Shown here: positions 45,916 to 57,985 of the stretch, one piece after another
How the letters are laid out: each line of letters begins with the position of its first letter
How positions within the stretch are numbered: the stretch's first letter is position 1
Assembly: GCA_014925825.1 (NCBI GenBank)
Contig: JACGCK010000059.1
Location: forward strand, 186,001 to 250,000
Length of the DNA: 64,000 bases
Source: Pholiota molesta
Taxonomy: Eukaryota; Basidiomycota; Agaricomycetes; Agaricales; Strophariaceae
Direction of reading: 5' to 3'
The notes under the pieces: generated by a model
Database searches by the model: none
The model's input: only the letters and a program-made list of their open reading frames with translations
What the model was told of the DNA's origin: nothing
Made by a program: the position numbers and the translations under genes

Positions 45916-48900
45916 GAAACTGGGACCGCAGTTTCAGAATTAGGAACGGATTGGCCATAATTGACTCGAATTGGGATAGAGCTAGAAACGGGGCCGTTCT
46001 AAGTGTAAGCGTAAGCTCACTCTCACGAAGTATAGAGTTGATCACGGTGTGAATTGCCTAGTCTGCGATTAAAATGGATCTTGATAGTGATTGCGGCAAC
46101 GACTCGACCGCCCAGAACAAGGGGAATCGGCCGTATCTGCACGGTTTCAACAATTCGAAATATGGAGTAACATCTTTTCGCTGCCGATTATGCCTCAGTT
46201 AGGCAACTTTCAGCCTCTCACAGATGTCTAAATCCTGGCCACTAGGTGACAGCATTGCACTATGTTCCTAACAATCGGCATGTTATCTCAGCTACGAGCT
46301 CATCAGGCACCCACAAGACGCAGCACAGCCGCCTCAGCGCACTTCAGCAGGTGACCATCACCGCCAGCCACGGAATGACTCGAAAACATATACGACTGAA
46401 TTTTCTGCCTTTATCCAAGCCTTATTATCCGCTGACCACTACCAGTACCATCAATAGTCGGTCCCAATCCTCTCCGGTCGCTAATAATCGACCTCAAACC
46501 GGAAGTATCAATACTGTGCTGTGCTGAAAAGAGGTGTGCACATACGGTTGCTGCCTTCAAAAATATGACTCGACGTCATTATCTTCTGTTTGGAAATCCT
46601 TCAATTACAGCGATAATCACATATGATATCTACTTCTGCTAAATGATGAGCACAGTGTCTTCTAGAAGACAAATTGTTGTTCGTGCGTCGAGGCGCGGCG
46701 GTGTGCGCTGAAACGAAGCTATGCAGATGTCACGGTCGCCTCAAGTCCTCAGCTCCATATCAGATATCTCCCTTGAAATTCCCGAATATACCTTGACTCG
46801 GAACTGTTCCATCCATCCATATATGCGCCCATCTATCTAAAGGAGCCTTTCGATTTCTGTGAGCGTCATTTCTCATCAGTTCGGGTTTGTGGGTGTGCCC
46901 ATCTCGGCGGCTTTCTCCGCCGCAGACATCAATACGTATGTAGCACGATACGTTTTCAACGATGAGCCTGAATACCCATTGGATCTACAAGTCGCTGCGC
47001 AGCGAAACAATTTTTTACGCAGAAACTTTTTTTTGTGAGAAAATTGTGGACTTTGGCAGGCATCAACTTCTGGTATCATTATCAAAACCAAAATCAGTCT
47101 CTCATGTCTTTTGAGCCTGTCTGAGTAGTTCCAATATCGAGCTGTCATCTTATTTTTTTTATTACTATTCTCCTCCCAGGAAACGCCTCCAATACATCTT
47201 TTCCGGTCGAAGGTCATAAAAACCGGTTACCGTTACGGACCCACTTTCCATGTGGCATCCGAATGAGGAAATGACATTCTTCCGATTGTCTTCTCTGTCA
47301 AGGTACTACCGCAGTGACCGGTAAAGCTCATAGATAACGTGGTCTACTCTCTCCAAGTCGGCTACTCTTTCAAAGCTGCCAGGGACGACAATATTGCCGC
47401 GAAAGCTGCGGCAGCAAGCAAAGCGATATCTACCTCGAGCCTCCACAAAATCTAACACTTCCGCTGATTTCTTGAACGCTTCAGAGAGAGATTTCGGCAT
47501 GCTGTGGGACTTCGGCAAGCCTTCATCGTTGCGCAACTCCCACCTTCATTTCATCATTCGCTCCGTTTGCGGACCGATAATCAATCCCTCGAATTCGAGT
47601 GAGAGTTTACGTCTTGAATGGCACAGATGTTCACGGAAATAATTGCCCGACGAAAGTCCCCGCGAGTCTTCTGCTTCTTCACTGTGGGTCATGTCTGAGA
47701 TAATAAGGTAGTGAGTGCGGCCTCGTGCTGCCTGACCGTCAGTCCGACCCGGAGAGAAGGTGGCTAACCCCACATGAGGTCCCGTTTCCTTAGTCATTGC
47801 TCGGAGTCTCGCAACGATTTGAACTGGGTTGCATCTGCACTTATAATTTAAATTCGAAAAAATAGTACCGCCACCACTTCCCATCTCCAGCGAGATGCGT
47901 TTCAGTATCCAGATTTTACGCCGCCATCAACCACCTTATCATCCAGGAATGCTTAAAGGCCAGGATGCCCGCTGGGCGCTTCAAAGGACGGCCTTGTCTT
48001 CTTTCCATGATCTTCGCGGACAAAGAAACTGAAACGCTGAAGCCACAACGGCTTTACTTTACTTTTTATGTTGCGGTGCGCCACAATCACTACGACTTGA
48101 TCATGACATAGGCAAAATGTCATTAGAGCAATGAGACACTTCAAAAAAACTTTATCCTTCAGTATTATCAAGAGATGGGCTTGGCTGGCATACGCGTCGC
48201 CTCTACTGGAGCTTCTACCGTCAGTGCCATTATTAGCTGATCGATGATCTCGTAACTGGATGAGCTCATGATACCTTGCTTCGCGGAGGCCAAACTGAAT
48301 ATTCTGAAAAGAGGTAGATTCTCATGGTAAAGACAGAATCTACCAAAACACTTTAGCTACAAAACCGCTAGTCGCCGCGGGGGCGGAGATTACGGGAAAA
48401 TGTTAGAACGGCGGTCGTCCATGCTTCTTGGATGTGTCTGAGAACTTCTGTCTTTTTTCTATCTCTATTCATCCCGATTAACCCACCGTGCGAGCCAAGC
48501 CATCTATGAGAGCGCACTTCTGGTCTTTATTATAGCGATCAGATAGCTTCGGCTATAGGCCGTAGAGTCTGTATGATACCCTAAAATACGTGCTTAGTAT
48601 GTTGTCTGTAAGCTGATGATAACTCGGAATGATCAGAAATAACCGCTGCATGGCATTCAGTGACAGAAATAACCACCCGATCTGCCACACGTGGTGATTT
48701 TTACAGCAGATAGAGTTTACTTCTCGGGACACCCAGTCAATGGGTCTTGACGGAGAAAAACTCTGCTCTATCATCTATCTAGATGCGGGCTACATTGCAT
48801 TGTATCTCAAGCCGTAGCTCTGTATGTAAAATACAGCTGTCAGACTGGAAGTATTCCATGCAATGTCACCTAATGTCACTTCTTACTCTGCAGCCACGAA

Positions 48901-49998
48901 GGACAATAATATAAGCCGAGGCACATTAAAAGGCAATGGCGTGCCATAATCTATAGCGAATAGACTAATGCGACACCCTTGACTCCATTTCACCAACGGA
49001 GAATTCCTCAATGATCTAAGAATACACTACAGCAATCAAGATCCACCGTCAATGATGGATGTAAGACCTCAAAGGCCTCAAGCGGAGTCGTGTCCAGCTC
49101 GCAGATTCTACTGAAGCTCTTCATATGAAACAAAATCTTCTCCGCGCCCGGACAACCCATTTGTTTGCAAGCTATGAAACGCATCCGATGTACATCCGAA
49201 AGGTATCGGCATCATGATTGTTATGAGCGGGCTCATCTCTCCAACACATCGTCATAAGCATGATATATCATGTTCCTAGTACCAGTGGCATAAAGCGGCC
49301 ATGATACTTAATAGTCTGGGTCTGGACCCTGACAGCAATGCTGATCTTTATTTAGAAATGACAAGCGCCCATCAAAACCGTAGGAAATTGGAGAAAACTC
49401 CCGGCGAAACTCGAAGGCATTTGACTCCTCTCTGATTAAAATGGAGACCAAATGAACTTGAAATGAACATGCATCCTGGAATTTCCTGGATTCGCATGAA
49501 TGAGCAGATGACGAGGGACAGTGAGGTTGGCAAGCTGATTATGGCAGTCATGGATTTAGCTTCCGTGTAGAAATGCTACCAAGTCAGGTATACAACACTG
49601 GATACGCCCTGGAAATCAATTTTTGACATGAAGGCAAAAAGTGTCCTGGCCGTCAGATCCGTCAGAGAGCCGCGGGGTCGAAAATCCTTAAACAACCGAT
49701 CATGATCAGAGAGCGGTGACTGCACCCCATATATCAGGTACGTTGATTGCATATTAAAGTGTCCGACGGGAAGGAGCGGATTTCATGTGTTTCAGATTAT
49801 ATCTTATCAATTTACTCTCGAGCTTAGAAATCTGGGCACATAAAATGAAATTCTGACCAATGTAATCTAAAAATTATCCACGTCTCGACATACATTATTA
49901 ATTTCACGTCGGAGTAAGCTTTAACGGTGTATAAAAAATTGCGTGGGATGTGGTGATAACAGAACAGGTTCGATGGTTTCTCCAATAAGGTTACAAAA

Positions 49999-51459
49999 CT
50001 AAACCACCTCCACGATAATTTTACCGCTATTCTTCGGTGTCAACAGGTGTTCGAATTTGACGTTGTTATTTGTGGTCTCACCTGTTTTTATTTGCCGCCA
50101 TTTCACGGTGAGCAGCTTGTATATCTGTCCAGTTATATATCTTTCGAGGAGTAGATTAGACAAGCAATGGCTGGACAAACAAGGTAATCGACGTGCCTTA
50201 TGAATATATGTCCTGATTGGTCCACTACCTGTCTCCCCTGTTATCTTCGAAAACACCTCGCTTTTGAATCTATAGCAGGTGTAAATAGTCCTGAACCCTT
50301 GGCAAATAGGACGCATACCTTTTTATGAGATCCGTCTGATATTCAACTGAGCGGGAACGGAGTGTTGATCCTTCGATGTGAAGGCGCTTATAGAGTATAG
50401 GCAAGAGACTGACTTTCTCGACCACGGCCCCTACCATAATACCGTCGGTCTCGTTGCCAAATCGCCCAAGAATCATAATATGCTCACCACTTAATAGAGC
50501 GAGCATCGTCATCCTACCATCCACAGCCATAGCGTCGATGTTTTTGTTGAAATGGCTCTGGCCGACAAAATCTATGACAACGTTGGCACCTTTGCCATTA
50601 GTGATCTGTTTAACGACCGCAGCAAAATCTTCAGTCTTATAATTGGCGGCATTGGTAGGCCCGTTTGGTAAACTTAGAAGCCAATCAATCTTTTCCTGGG
50701 TTGACGTCGTCGCTGTTACGGAACGACTATTACCGAGGAAAACATGGGTTAAATTGTAAATAAGTAGAATGAATCAATGACTTACGCGCCGTATGTACGA
50801 GCCAATTGTATGGCTGCGACACCTACACCCGAAGCTCCTGCATGGACGAGAACGTCATCGTTTTGTTTGACATTGCCAATTACGACCAATGCCTGGAAAG
50901 CTACGGCATTCCCAGCTCAATTGACCACTCACATAACGAACGAGTATAAAAATACCTGTCAAGAACACCTCTGGGATGCTAGCTGCCTCAGCCCACGTCA
51001 GATGACTAGGCTTTGGAATGATATGCGTTTCATTGACAGCTATGTATTCCGCATAAGCCCCCTGTATTGATGTCATCCAAGTGAGCCAAATATTTCGAAG
51101 CGCTTAAGATCTGACAATCTCTTACACCCCCAGCAAGGCCCAGAACTTCATCACCGACTCTCCAACTAGACACCTTTTCTCCGAGCAGTGTTATAGTGCC
51201 TGAAAATTCCACGCCGAGGATTGTTGATGCCCCAGGTGGAGGTGGGTACATTCCCTCTCGTTGACTGATGTCCATTCTGTTCAAGCCGAAAGCCTTGATC
51301 TACCACACCAATCCCAGCATCAAAAGCGATGTCTCGCAGATTGTTGGATCGCCTTACCTTCACCAAAACCTGTGATGGCTGGAGTGTGGGAGTGGGTGCC
51401 TCTCCGATGTAGAGATTCTCGACAGGCCCTTTGCCATCTTTGATAAGAACGGCGCGCAT
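49999..51459 (-). CDS. Quinone oxidoreductase, PIG3-type (medium-chain dehydrogenase/reductase)
   Basis: NADPH-dependent quinone reductase of the zinc-free MDR family, related to human TP53I3 (PIG3). It likely reduces quinones from aromatic breakdown. The start '[20 protein letters not shown]' is at 51459. After the first intron comes '[20 protein letters not shown]', then '[10 protein letters not shown]', '[20 protein letters not shown]', '[20 protein letters not shown]', the nucleotide-binding '[20 protein letters not shown]', '[10 protein letters not shown]', '[20 protein letters not shown]' and '[20 protein letters not shown]'. The stop is at 49999. About eight exons make roughly 335 residues, the normal family length. 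One intron (50141-50196) begins GCACGT instead of GT. The frame across it ('YIHK' to 'IYNWTDIQ') requires it. No neighbour suggests a pathway. Confidence 0.9.
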
Positions 51460-53580
51460 TATGTTTCTTGATGGGTTCGGTTGTTCGAAAGACTATGATG
51501 AGCGAGTGCTAGGATGATGTGGTTGCGAGTGTGCTTCCAATCTTCCAGATCTCATTCAAGGCGTCATCGGTCGGCAATTAATTGCCGAACCATTTTCCCG
51601 AATTTATAATCAGCTTCATCTTTTGTCATGGCGAAGATGTTCATGAAATACGGCGAGGATAAGCTTGCTTTAATCTATCGGACGCTTGGTGGACTGGCCG
51701 CTCGCACGCGGAAGTAACAGGTAAATATCTCGTGGTCAGTAACATGCCTAACATTTAACAGTACTAAGCCAAAGACTTTGTAAAAGTTGCTTGTCATGAC
51801 GTACAACTTATACAAGGACTATATTTCCAAAAGTGGAAGTCGAGGTCGCAACAAATGCACGTGATGTAGTAGCACGTGAATACGTTCACACGGGTGGTAT
51901 ATAAAACGAAAATTTCCACATCGCAACGTCGTTCGTTCTCTCTCCTTCCAACACTTGTTTCCCGTTCTTGTTGGCATTAGGGAAAGGATGCAATGGAGTC
52001 GGCTTAAGGGCATCGTAACCTACTTCACTGGAGCCTGGCTGAGGGTCGATAGTAACCAATGGCGCTCAAATTCTTTGTGGTGAGCCCTCTTTCCATTTCA
52101 TTTTCACTTTCTTTGCGAGGATGACACCGCTATGGTCCGTGTTTCCAAGAAGCGACTAGACATCGCTGCTCATCGTGCAGACATTTTTCTACCTAGCCTC
52201 TGAACTTTCTTCGTTATACTCGAATTTTTTTTTGACATCATACTGATTTGCTCTCAAGATCGTTTACTAGGTTTGATATATCGACATGGTATTAGGTTGC
52301 GTTGTACTCCCCACTTCTTTGCTAATCAACAAATCTGTTTCATCGACATGAACCTATATGGGTGGCGATATGCGAGAAATTTTATTCTGTTGCAGGTATC
52401 TTTTCCGCTTTCATTCTTTTTTATTATTTTACACATGCCTCTATATTCACTACATCATCTTGATTCTGTGGGTGATGGTTAGGGGAAACGGGGCAAAGAT
52501 AGACTTATGATCAGTATTTATAACCGCTGCTCTCTTATCAGTTCAGCGGAGTTGTACACCTTCATAATACATTCAATTCAGAGTGACTGCTGAATTATTT
52601 GGACTCCGATGTTTCACGCAATGTACGGTTTTCACCTCTACAAGGTCATTGTAGTCATAAAAATTCAATGCTTCTAGCCTCCTGGCCTGCGGTTTTAATA
52701 TATACTTATTAATACTTAGGAAAGCGGAATGGATGGGGATCTTTGGCTCATGAAATAGACGCCTAAGCACAAGCGATGCAAGGAGAGTCGATTTTTCCTT
52801 GATTCTACCTTGCGACTTGTATTGTTCTACTTGCTCAGTGGCTAACAAAACATATCAATGATATTCAATAGGCTTAGCTCGCCGTCTGGCATGTTCTAAG
52901 TACCTGCTTGTGTTTCGCATTCCGCTCAGGCTGTTTTGGTACTGGCACCGGCTCCCAGTAAGTAACGCTGTCGTCCGCAACGCGAAGAACAACGACTCCT
53001 GGTGCGCTCAGGTCTGACGCCATCAGTGCACACTACTTATAACTACTCGGCATCGATCTTGTTCGCACCCAAAGGAAAGGGAATGCTGATGGTGCTGGCG
53101 ATGTAAGTGACGGGCGCCCAAAGCTATTGACAAGGAAATTTTCAGATAGACACGTCAGTCTTCTGGGCGACCGTGGATTGCTGTGAATATGACCTGACAC
53201 CGCAAATCCACACAAGCTGAAAGCCCCCCAGGGCCACTGATTTAAATTGAGTGTGCGTGTCATTTGGCGGCCGTGCGCAGTGGCGTGTGCGTATTGGTGG
53301 CATCGGCCTACGTCCCATGGATCTGGACCAAAGTTTCTGCAGCTGTTCTTACCTGCAACATCTTTGTTTATTGGCTAAAATCAAGGTCTATTATCATCGG
53401 CGGCCCCTTCGAATCCCACAAGAGCCGAAACAAATCGCAAGACGAGGACGTTGATGTTCGTTACTCGGTGAGAACGCATGAGGATTGAAAGAATCAGCGC
53501 CAAATCAGTTGTATATTACAGTATCTATACTTAGCACTCGAGTTCTTTACAAAAGCCTTCCGATATGGTGCTGCATTGGA
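51460..53580. other. Intergenic stretch with an orphan TATA box
   Basis: TATATAAAA at 51898-51906, preceded by two CACGTG-like words ('gcacgtgatg' and 'gcacgtgaat'), has no recognised gene downstream on the plus strand. Two tiny candidates are possible: 31 residues from 51988 ('MQWSRLKGIVTYFTGAWLRV'), or a spliced peptide starting 'MALKFFV' at 52061 and joining 52181 after a GTGAGC...GTGCAG intron. From 52.3 to 53.58 kb nothing is recognised. Confidence 0.35.
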
Positions 53581-55228
53581 TTATTGAAGCCTATGATTAT
53601 AAGTTGCCTCCAAGCGCCCCTTCACGTATTCCCCAGCTGTTACCACCTCATACTTGGAAGGTCGATCGGGAGATACGCAACTCTCCATCGGCTGCAAAAT
53701 TCGGAGATGAAGACATACGAGCCCTAAAACTATGACGCCGAGATCCAACGTACCTCGAGTCTAACATTATAGTCGGTCCCGAAGAATAATGGAATGGAAA
53801 AGCGCTCGACCCCCCTGGGGCTGATTACCCGGTGCACGGTAGACTTGAAAATATCGTCTGAAAATTTAGTGACCAGGGATATTGATAGTCAAGATAGATT
53901 ATAGATTAAGACAGCGAAAATTGAGCGTACTTGTCCATCGTGCAAATTGATCCCCAAGGCTGTGGTAAGGTGGATTTATTACGAACCGAGGAGCTGGAGG
54001 GTATCTAACAACTTACTTGATTACAAGGGTTCCTGGGATAGGTGGCACATTGACCCATTCTTTTTCAGAGTTTAACACCTGCAGAGCTTGTATATTCGGC
54101 TCTTGCCAAAGAATGGTGAAGCACTGAACTGAAGAGTCAGTTGTACCATCTTCGAACAAGGGCTACAATGTACATGCCTCCCAGCTTTTTTATGGTGAAT
54201 TGCGATGAAAGGTAGATGAGCTGAACGAAATTGTGTGAAGTACAAGCACGTACTCCGTATGAGCGCCGATGCCAATAACGCGCTCATCTACAGGCCCTGT
54301 TTGGGGCGGGTAGTACAGCAATTTCATCAAGGCCGCAGAATGCTGCGTCTGCAATCGATAGCTCATTCGGTGAGTAAGACGTGCAAAGATGAGACGGATA
54401 AAAGCGCACTTTATCTTTGAAAAAGTCTTCTGGAAGGTTCAACGCTAAAGCGAAGATCGGGAAGAGTGCCCGTCCGAGGTTGACCGCTGCATAACTTGGG
54501 AGTATGAGATATAACCCAGAACATGCCTTAACCCCAGCAGATAACTCACTAGTATTGCAGAACGCGTTCACGAAATTGGGGGACATCGGCTTCCTTTGGC
54601 CAGACGTTGGCGCCTGCCATGACACCGTCTGCTTTGTCGGCCTCGGTATTCTCACCATTACTTTCTTTTGGGTCTTCCCAACCAAACTCAAATCCTTCTT
54701 GTAGATCTCCTTTGCCATAGGAATCATTGTTCCCGCTCAATAACGGTGAGTATCCATTAAAGTTGGGCGTCTTTTTGTTCTCGATCTACGCAATAAAATC
54801 CAATCAATGGATCGATGAAAAGCGTATACTTAGGAGAATACAGACCTCCATCTTGGCCTCGATTGGAAGCGAGAAGAATTTCTTCGCCATTTGAAGAGCC
54901 CCATCCGTCGCTGAATCCGGGATGCCGTGGTTCTTCACTGAATGCAGCGAAACTCATCAATGAAATCATCATACCATGATGGAGGCGAAGTATTACTAGC
55001 CATAGAAAAATCCAACACGCATGCACGCATCCCGCACTTCGTCTGCTAATCTCTTTCGTTCTTCAGGATCGTTGCTTCCGATAGTGCTCAGATCTCTAAG
55101 GGTATATGTTTTGAGTTATTAGCGCTGATAGAGTCTGAGCAGAACCTTGATGATCGTACAAGTGCTCACATTATGGGGACCTTCTTGAAGTATGTGTCGG
55201 CACTTTCGGCGGCATTGGTGAGCGACAT
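53581..55228 (-). CDS. 2-oxoglutarate/Fe(II) dioxygenase, isopenicillin-N-synthase-like
   Basis: Cytosolic non-heme iron oxygenase of unknown substrate. The start at 55228 gives 'MSLTNAAESADTYFKKVPI', then 'DLSTIGSNDPEERKRLADEV', 'RDACMRVGFFYVKNHGIPDS' and 'ALQMAKKFFSLPIEAKMEV' (the DIOX_N domain), and 'GDLQEGFEFGWEDP', 'LFPIFALALNLPEDFFKDK', 'VIGIGAHTE', 'CFTILWQEPNIQALQVLN', 'EWVNVPPIPGTLVI', 'LGDQFARWTNDIFKSTVHRV' and 'ERFSIPLFFGTDYNVRLE', ending 'GRLEATYNHRLQ' at 53581. The distal iron His (STVHRV) and the 2OG Arg-x-Ser (RFS) are present. The first iron motif reads H-T-E where the family has H-x-D, although the intron next to it makes the exact join uncertain. One intron (54938-55000) starts GCTAGT. 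About 350 residues. Confidence 0.85.
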
Positions 55229-56006
55229 GTCGAGCGATGGAACACTTGAACGTTGTAGCCAAGCCAAGTTGTACTCAACGTGTCTATTGCAAGCGCCCTA
55301 GATAAGCACACGGCCCGGTCAACGCCGGTATACGTTCTTTCCAACTTCCAAGTTCTTTTAAGTTTTTTGAGTCCTTCCTGGTTCTTTCCATGATACATAG
55401 ATCTTTCTCGAGTCTAACCAGTTCTGAGAACTGAGTACTGAACATTTATTATCTGAAACACTGACATTAAAACATGTCCACTGCAATTGCTACTTAACAA
55501 ATATTCTTCATGCTTTGATCTACAGAGATACTCAGCGCTGCGGTCGTTGACGCCCATCAAATTAGCATCTCGAAACCCCAACGACCATAAACGAGGATCA
55601 AAGTTAATGGAAGCTCTCGAGCCGGAGAAATTTTTATGGAAGAGCATCGCGCCATTCAAACAATACATCTGTACTTCGACGATATCGTTACGACAACGAC
55701 ATATATTCACCACATGGAACAGTTGATTCTGCTCCAACTTCAGCGGAAGCCAAATATCCGTGGAACGACGAGAGCAAAAGGATTTGTGAACCACACGTTA
55801 CATTCGGCAGGGAAACTACCACTCTGGGTTCGAGGCTCACAACATCACCCATTATTCCACTTCCAAAGCTTCGATTCAGGGTATGTACTGTACGCCAAAC
55901 AATAACTAGGGCTACAAGGGTAAATAATCGACTGCGCACGCGGTGGCAAGAATAAGAAGCAATAAATCAAGATAACAATACTTTCAAATTAGCGCGAGAT
56001 TCAGAA
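55229..56006. other. Intergenic spacer, nothing recognised
   Basis: Upstream region of the dioxygenase and 3' flank of the duplicated secreted protein. Short repeated words such as 'ttccaagttcttttaag...ttcctggttctttcc' occur near 55340-55395. No gene is supported. Confidence 0.35.
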
Positions 56007-56996
56007 TCAGCTGTTCTGGATAGCCTGAGCCTGGGCGCCGAAAGTCGTCGCTGCCTGGGGGCAGCCCTGGCCAGGGCCATGCAGATTTTGGAGGGTAATC
56101 GTCGCGGCGTTCAGACGCGCGAGCTGCGACGCCTTCGAGTTGTCCGTAGGGAACGACAGCTGGACGGTGGGGTTGTTGACCGCGTGTCCGACAGCAACGT
56201 TAGCGTTCAGCGACTAAAAACCATCCGTGGACAATCAGCGAAATGAACACCAAAAGAAGGCGGAAGGCAGGCGTACAGTGAGGAACGAGGCGCGATCAGG
56301 TGGGCACGCGCAGGGGATCTTGATGGCAACGCCTTGCGCATTCGGGATGCCATCACAGTCGCCCGTTCCGGTGGGGTTAACGTTAGGTTGGACGCCGAAT
56401 TGGGGCACAAGGTTGGGGTCCACACCCCCGGATGCTGGAGCTGCGGACGATTGAGCGGGTGCAGGTGCAGCGGGTGCAGCAGGAGCAGCAGGCGCAGCAG
56501 GAGCGGTGCCAGCTTGAATCGCTTGCGCTTGGGCGCCGAAGGTTGTAGAGGCTTGGGGGCATCCGACACCAGGTCCACGGAGATTCTGAAGGGTGATCGT
56601 AGCGGCGTTAAGACGTGCAAGTTGCGAGGCCTTGGAATTATCCGTTGGGAACGAGAGCGTCACGCCAGTGTTGTTGATGGCATGACCTGCAGCAACGTTC
56701 GCGTTCAAATCCTGTCCAGTGAATGACGATCAGTACGCGTATGTCAAGGGATTCAAGGAGGTGCGTACAGCAATGAATGTTGCACGGTCTGGAGGGCAAA
56801 TACATGGGATCTTGATGGCCACGCCCTGTGCATTTGGCACTCCATCGCAGTCTCCTGTCCCGGTTGGGTTGACCCCAGCTTGGACACCGAATTGCGGGAT
56901 AAGATTTGGGTCAACGGCTCTCCGCGCAAAGTTGAAAGGCCTTGCAGAGACCGAAAGCGCAACGGCAGAAAGAACAAGTACTGATTTGATGAACAT
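56007..56996 (-). CDS. Small secreted protein with two tandem copies of one Cys-containing module
   Basis: Exons: 56769-56996, 56277-56711 and 56007-56213, giving about 290 residues. The start 'MFIKSVLVLSAVALSVSARP' is a clear signal peptide, followed by a dibasic 'FARR' that could be a Kex2-type site. Module 1 runs 'VDPNLIPQFGVQAGVNPTGT', 'GDCDGVPNAQGVAIKIPCIC', 'PPDRATFIADLNANVAAGHA', 'TLSFPTDNSKASQLARLNAA' and 'TITLQNLRGPGVGCPQASTT'. An Ala/Pro linker ('APAAPAAPAAP') leads to module 2, which repeats the same order and ends 'GAQAQAIQNS'. Both modules carry an intron at the same place (after 'FIA' / 'FLT'), showing that the duplication was at gene level. Four Cys per module suggest disulphides. 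Extracellular; function unknown, possibly an effector or wall-associated protein. Confidence 0.85.
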
Positions 56997-57985
56997 CGCA
57001 GAAATTTGGGGTCAAAAACAAAGAATGTGAGTCGTTCCAATACAGAACAATCCTACGACTGGCGTAGGTAGAATAAAATAAGTCGAGCTAGTGAGCCCCA
57101 GGCCAAAGTGTGGAAGTGGACGGAAGAAAAGGAATGGGTTGCCTTGTTTACCTCGGACTCCTTATAAAGGTTTGGTGACACTGATCTGATCACTGTAACC
57201 AACTCCCGGCAACCGTGACGGCAACGTTAATAACGTTAGAATTTAAAACGTTGACCATGCATCATGATCATCTACTTTGTCCAGTCCTTGTGCAAGATGC
57301 TTTGCTTCTTAGTGCTGATGCCGCCTGGTTCCACGATGTGCAATATTTGCCCGTTGCCATTACTAGTGATATCCACCGGCTTGCCACCGGCCAACGAGGG
57401 ACAGCAACGCTCTCATTTATGGAGGAGACCCTGGAACTGTTTTAGGCGCTCATACGTTGCTTCCGGATTCCGGAATGAACGACACGAGGAGCAAACAAGG
57501 ATAGCTTTATGTGATTGTAGGTCCCACCGTTTTGAACATTCACCGATGGCCAGTCTACTTGTACAAGCACTGATCATTATCTGATCCAGCAGTGATAATT
57601 GGAACTGATCCCGCACCGCGTAGATGGTCTGATAATCGATATCGATAGATGGATATCGCGACTCTTTCACGAGTACTTTAAGGAAGTCAGTGTTTCGACT
57701 CTCGGACCAGCTTCGACCCTGCCCGACAGGGCGCCTTGGGTGAATGTACCCATGATCCATGTGGAATTGTCAGGCAGTAATATCGGCAAGACATAGTTCA
57801 CCCAACCAATCTTGTTTTTCGCAAGGCCCGGAAGGATTTTCTCGAATTGACCAAATGGAATTTTCGAATTTGCGATACTGATGAATGGAATCTTCAAATC
57901 TGCCAATGACTTCTAAACATGTTTAGTGCGCCCCCAGAAAGAATATAAAGCCTATCGTTTTTCCTGAATATCCTGCATCGATAGA
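56997..57985. other. Intergenic spacer between divergent genes
   Basis: Holds the upstream regions of the duplicated secreted protein (minus) and the aldo-keto reductase (plus). A minus-strand frame of 79 residues at 57667-57906 ('MADLKIPFISIANSKIPFGQ') and another at 57413-57760 might be remnants of a gene, but no family motif is visible. Confidence 0.35.

Larger units (their letters stand above)
44390..49998. other. Gene-poor region
   Basis: About 5.6 kb in which I can support no multi-exon gene. The possible exceptions are a 34-aa ORF with a TATA box (45650-45754) and two adjacent minus-strand frames (47306-47536 and 47546-47884) that look like decayed coding sequence. The latter contain 'FVEARGRYRFACCRSFRGNI' and 'VQIVARLRAMTKETGPHVGL' but are not recognisable. 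From 48.2 to 49.95 kb every frame is short and the DNA is AT-rich. No tRNA, transposase or terminal repeats were seen. Confidence 0.4.
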
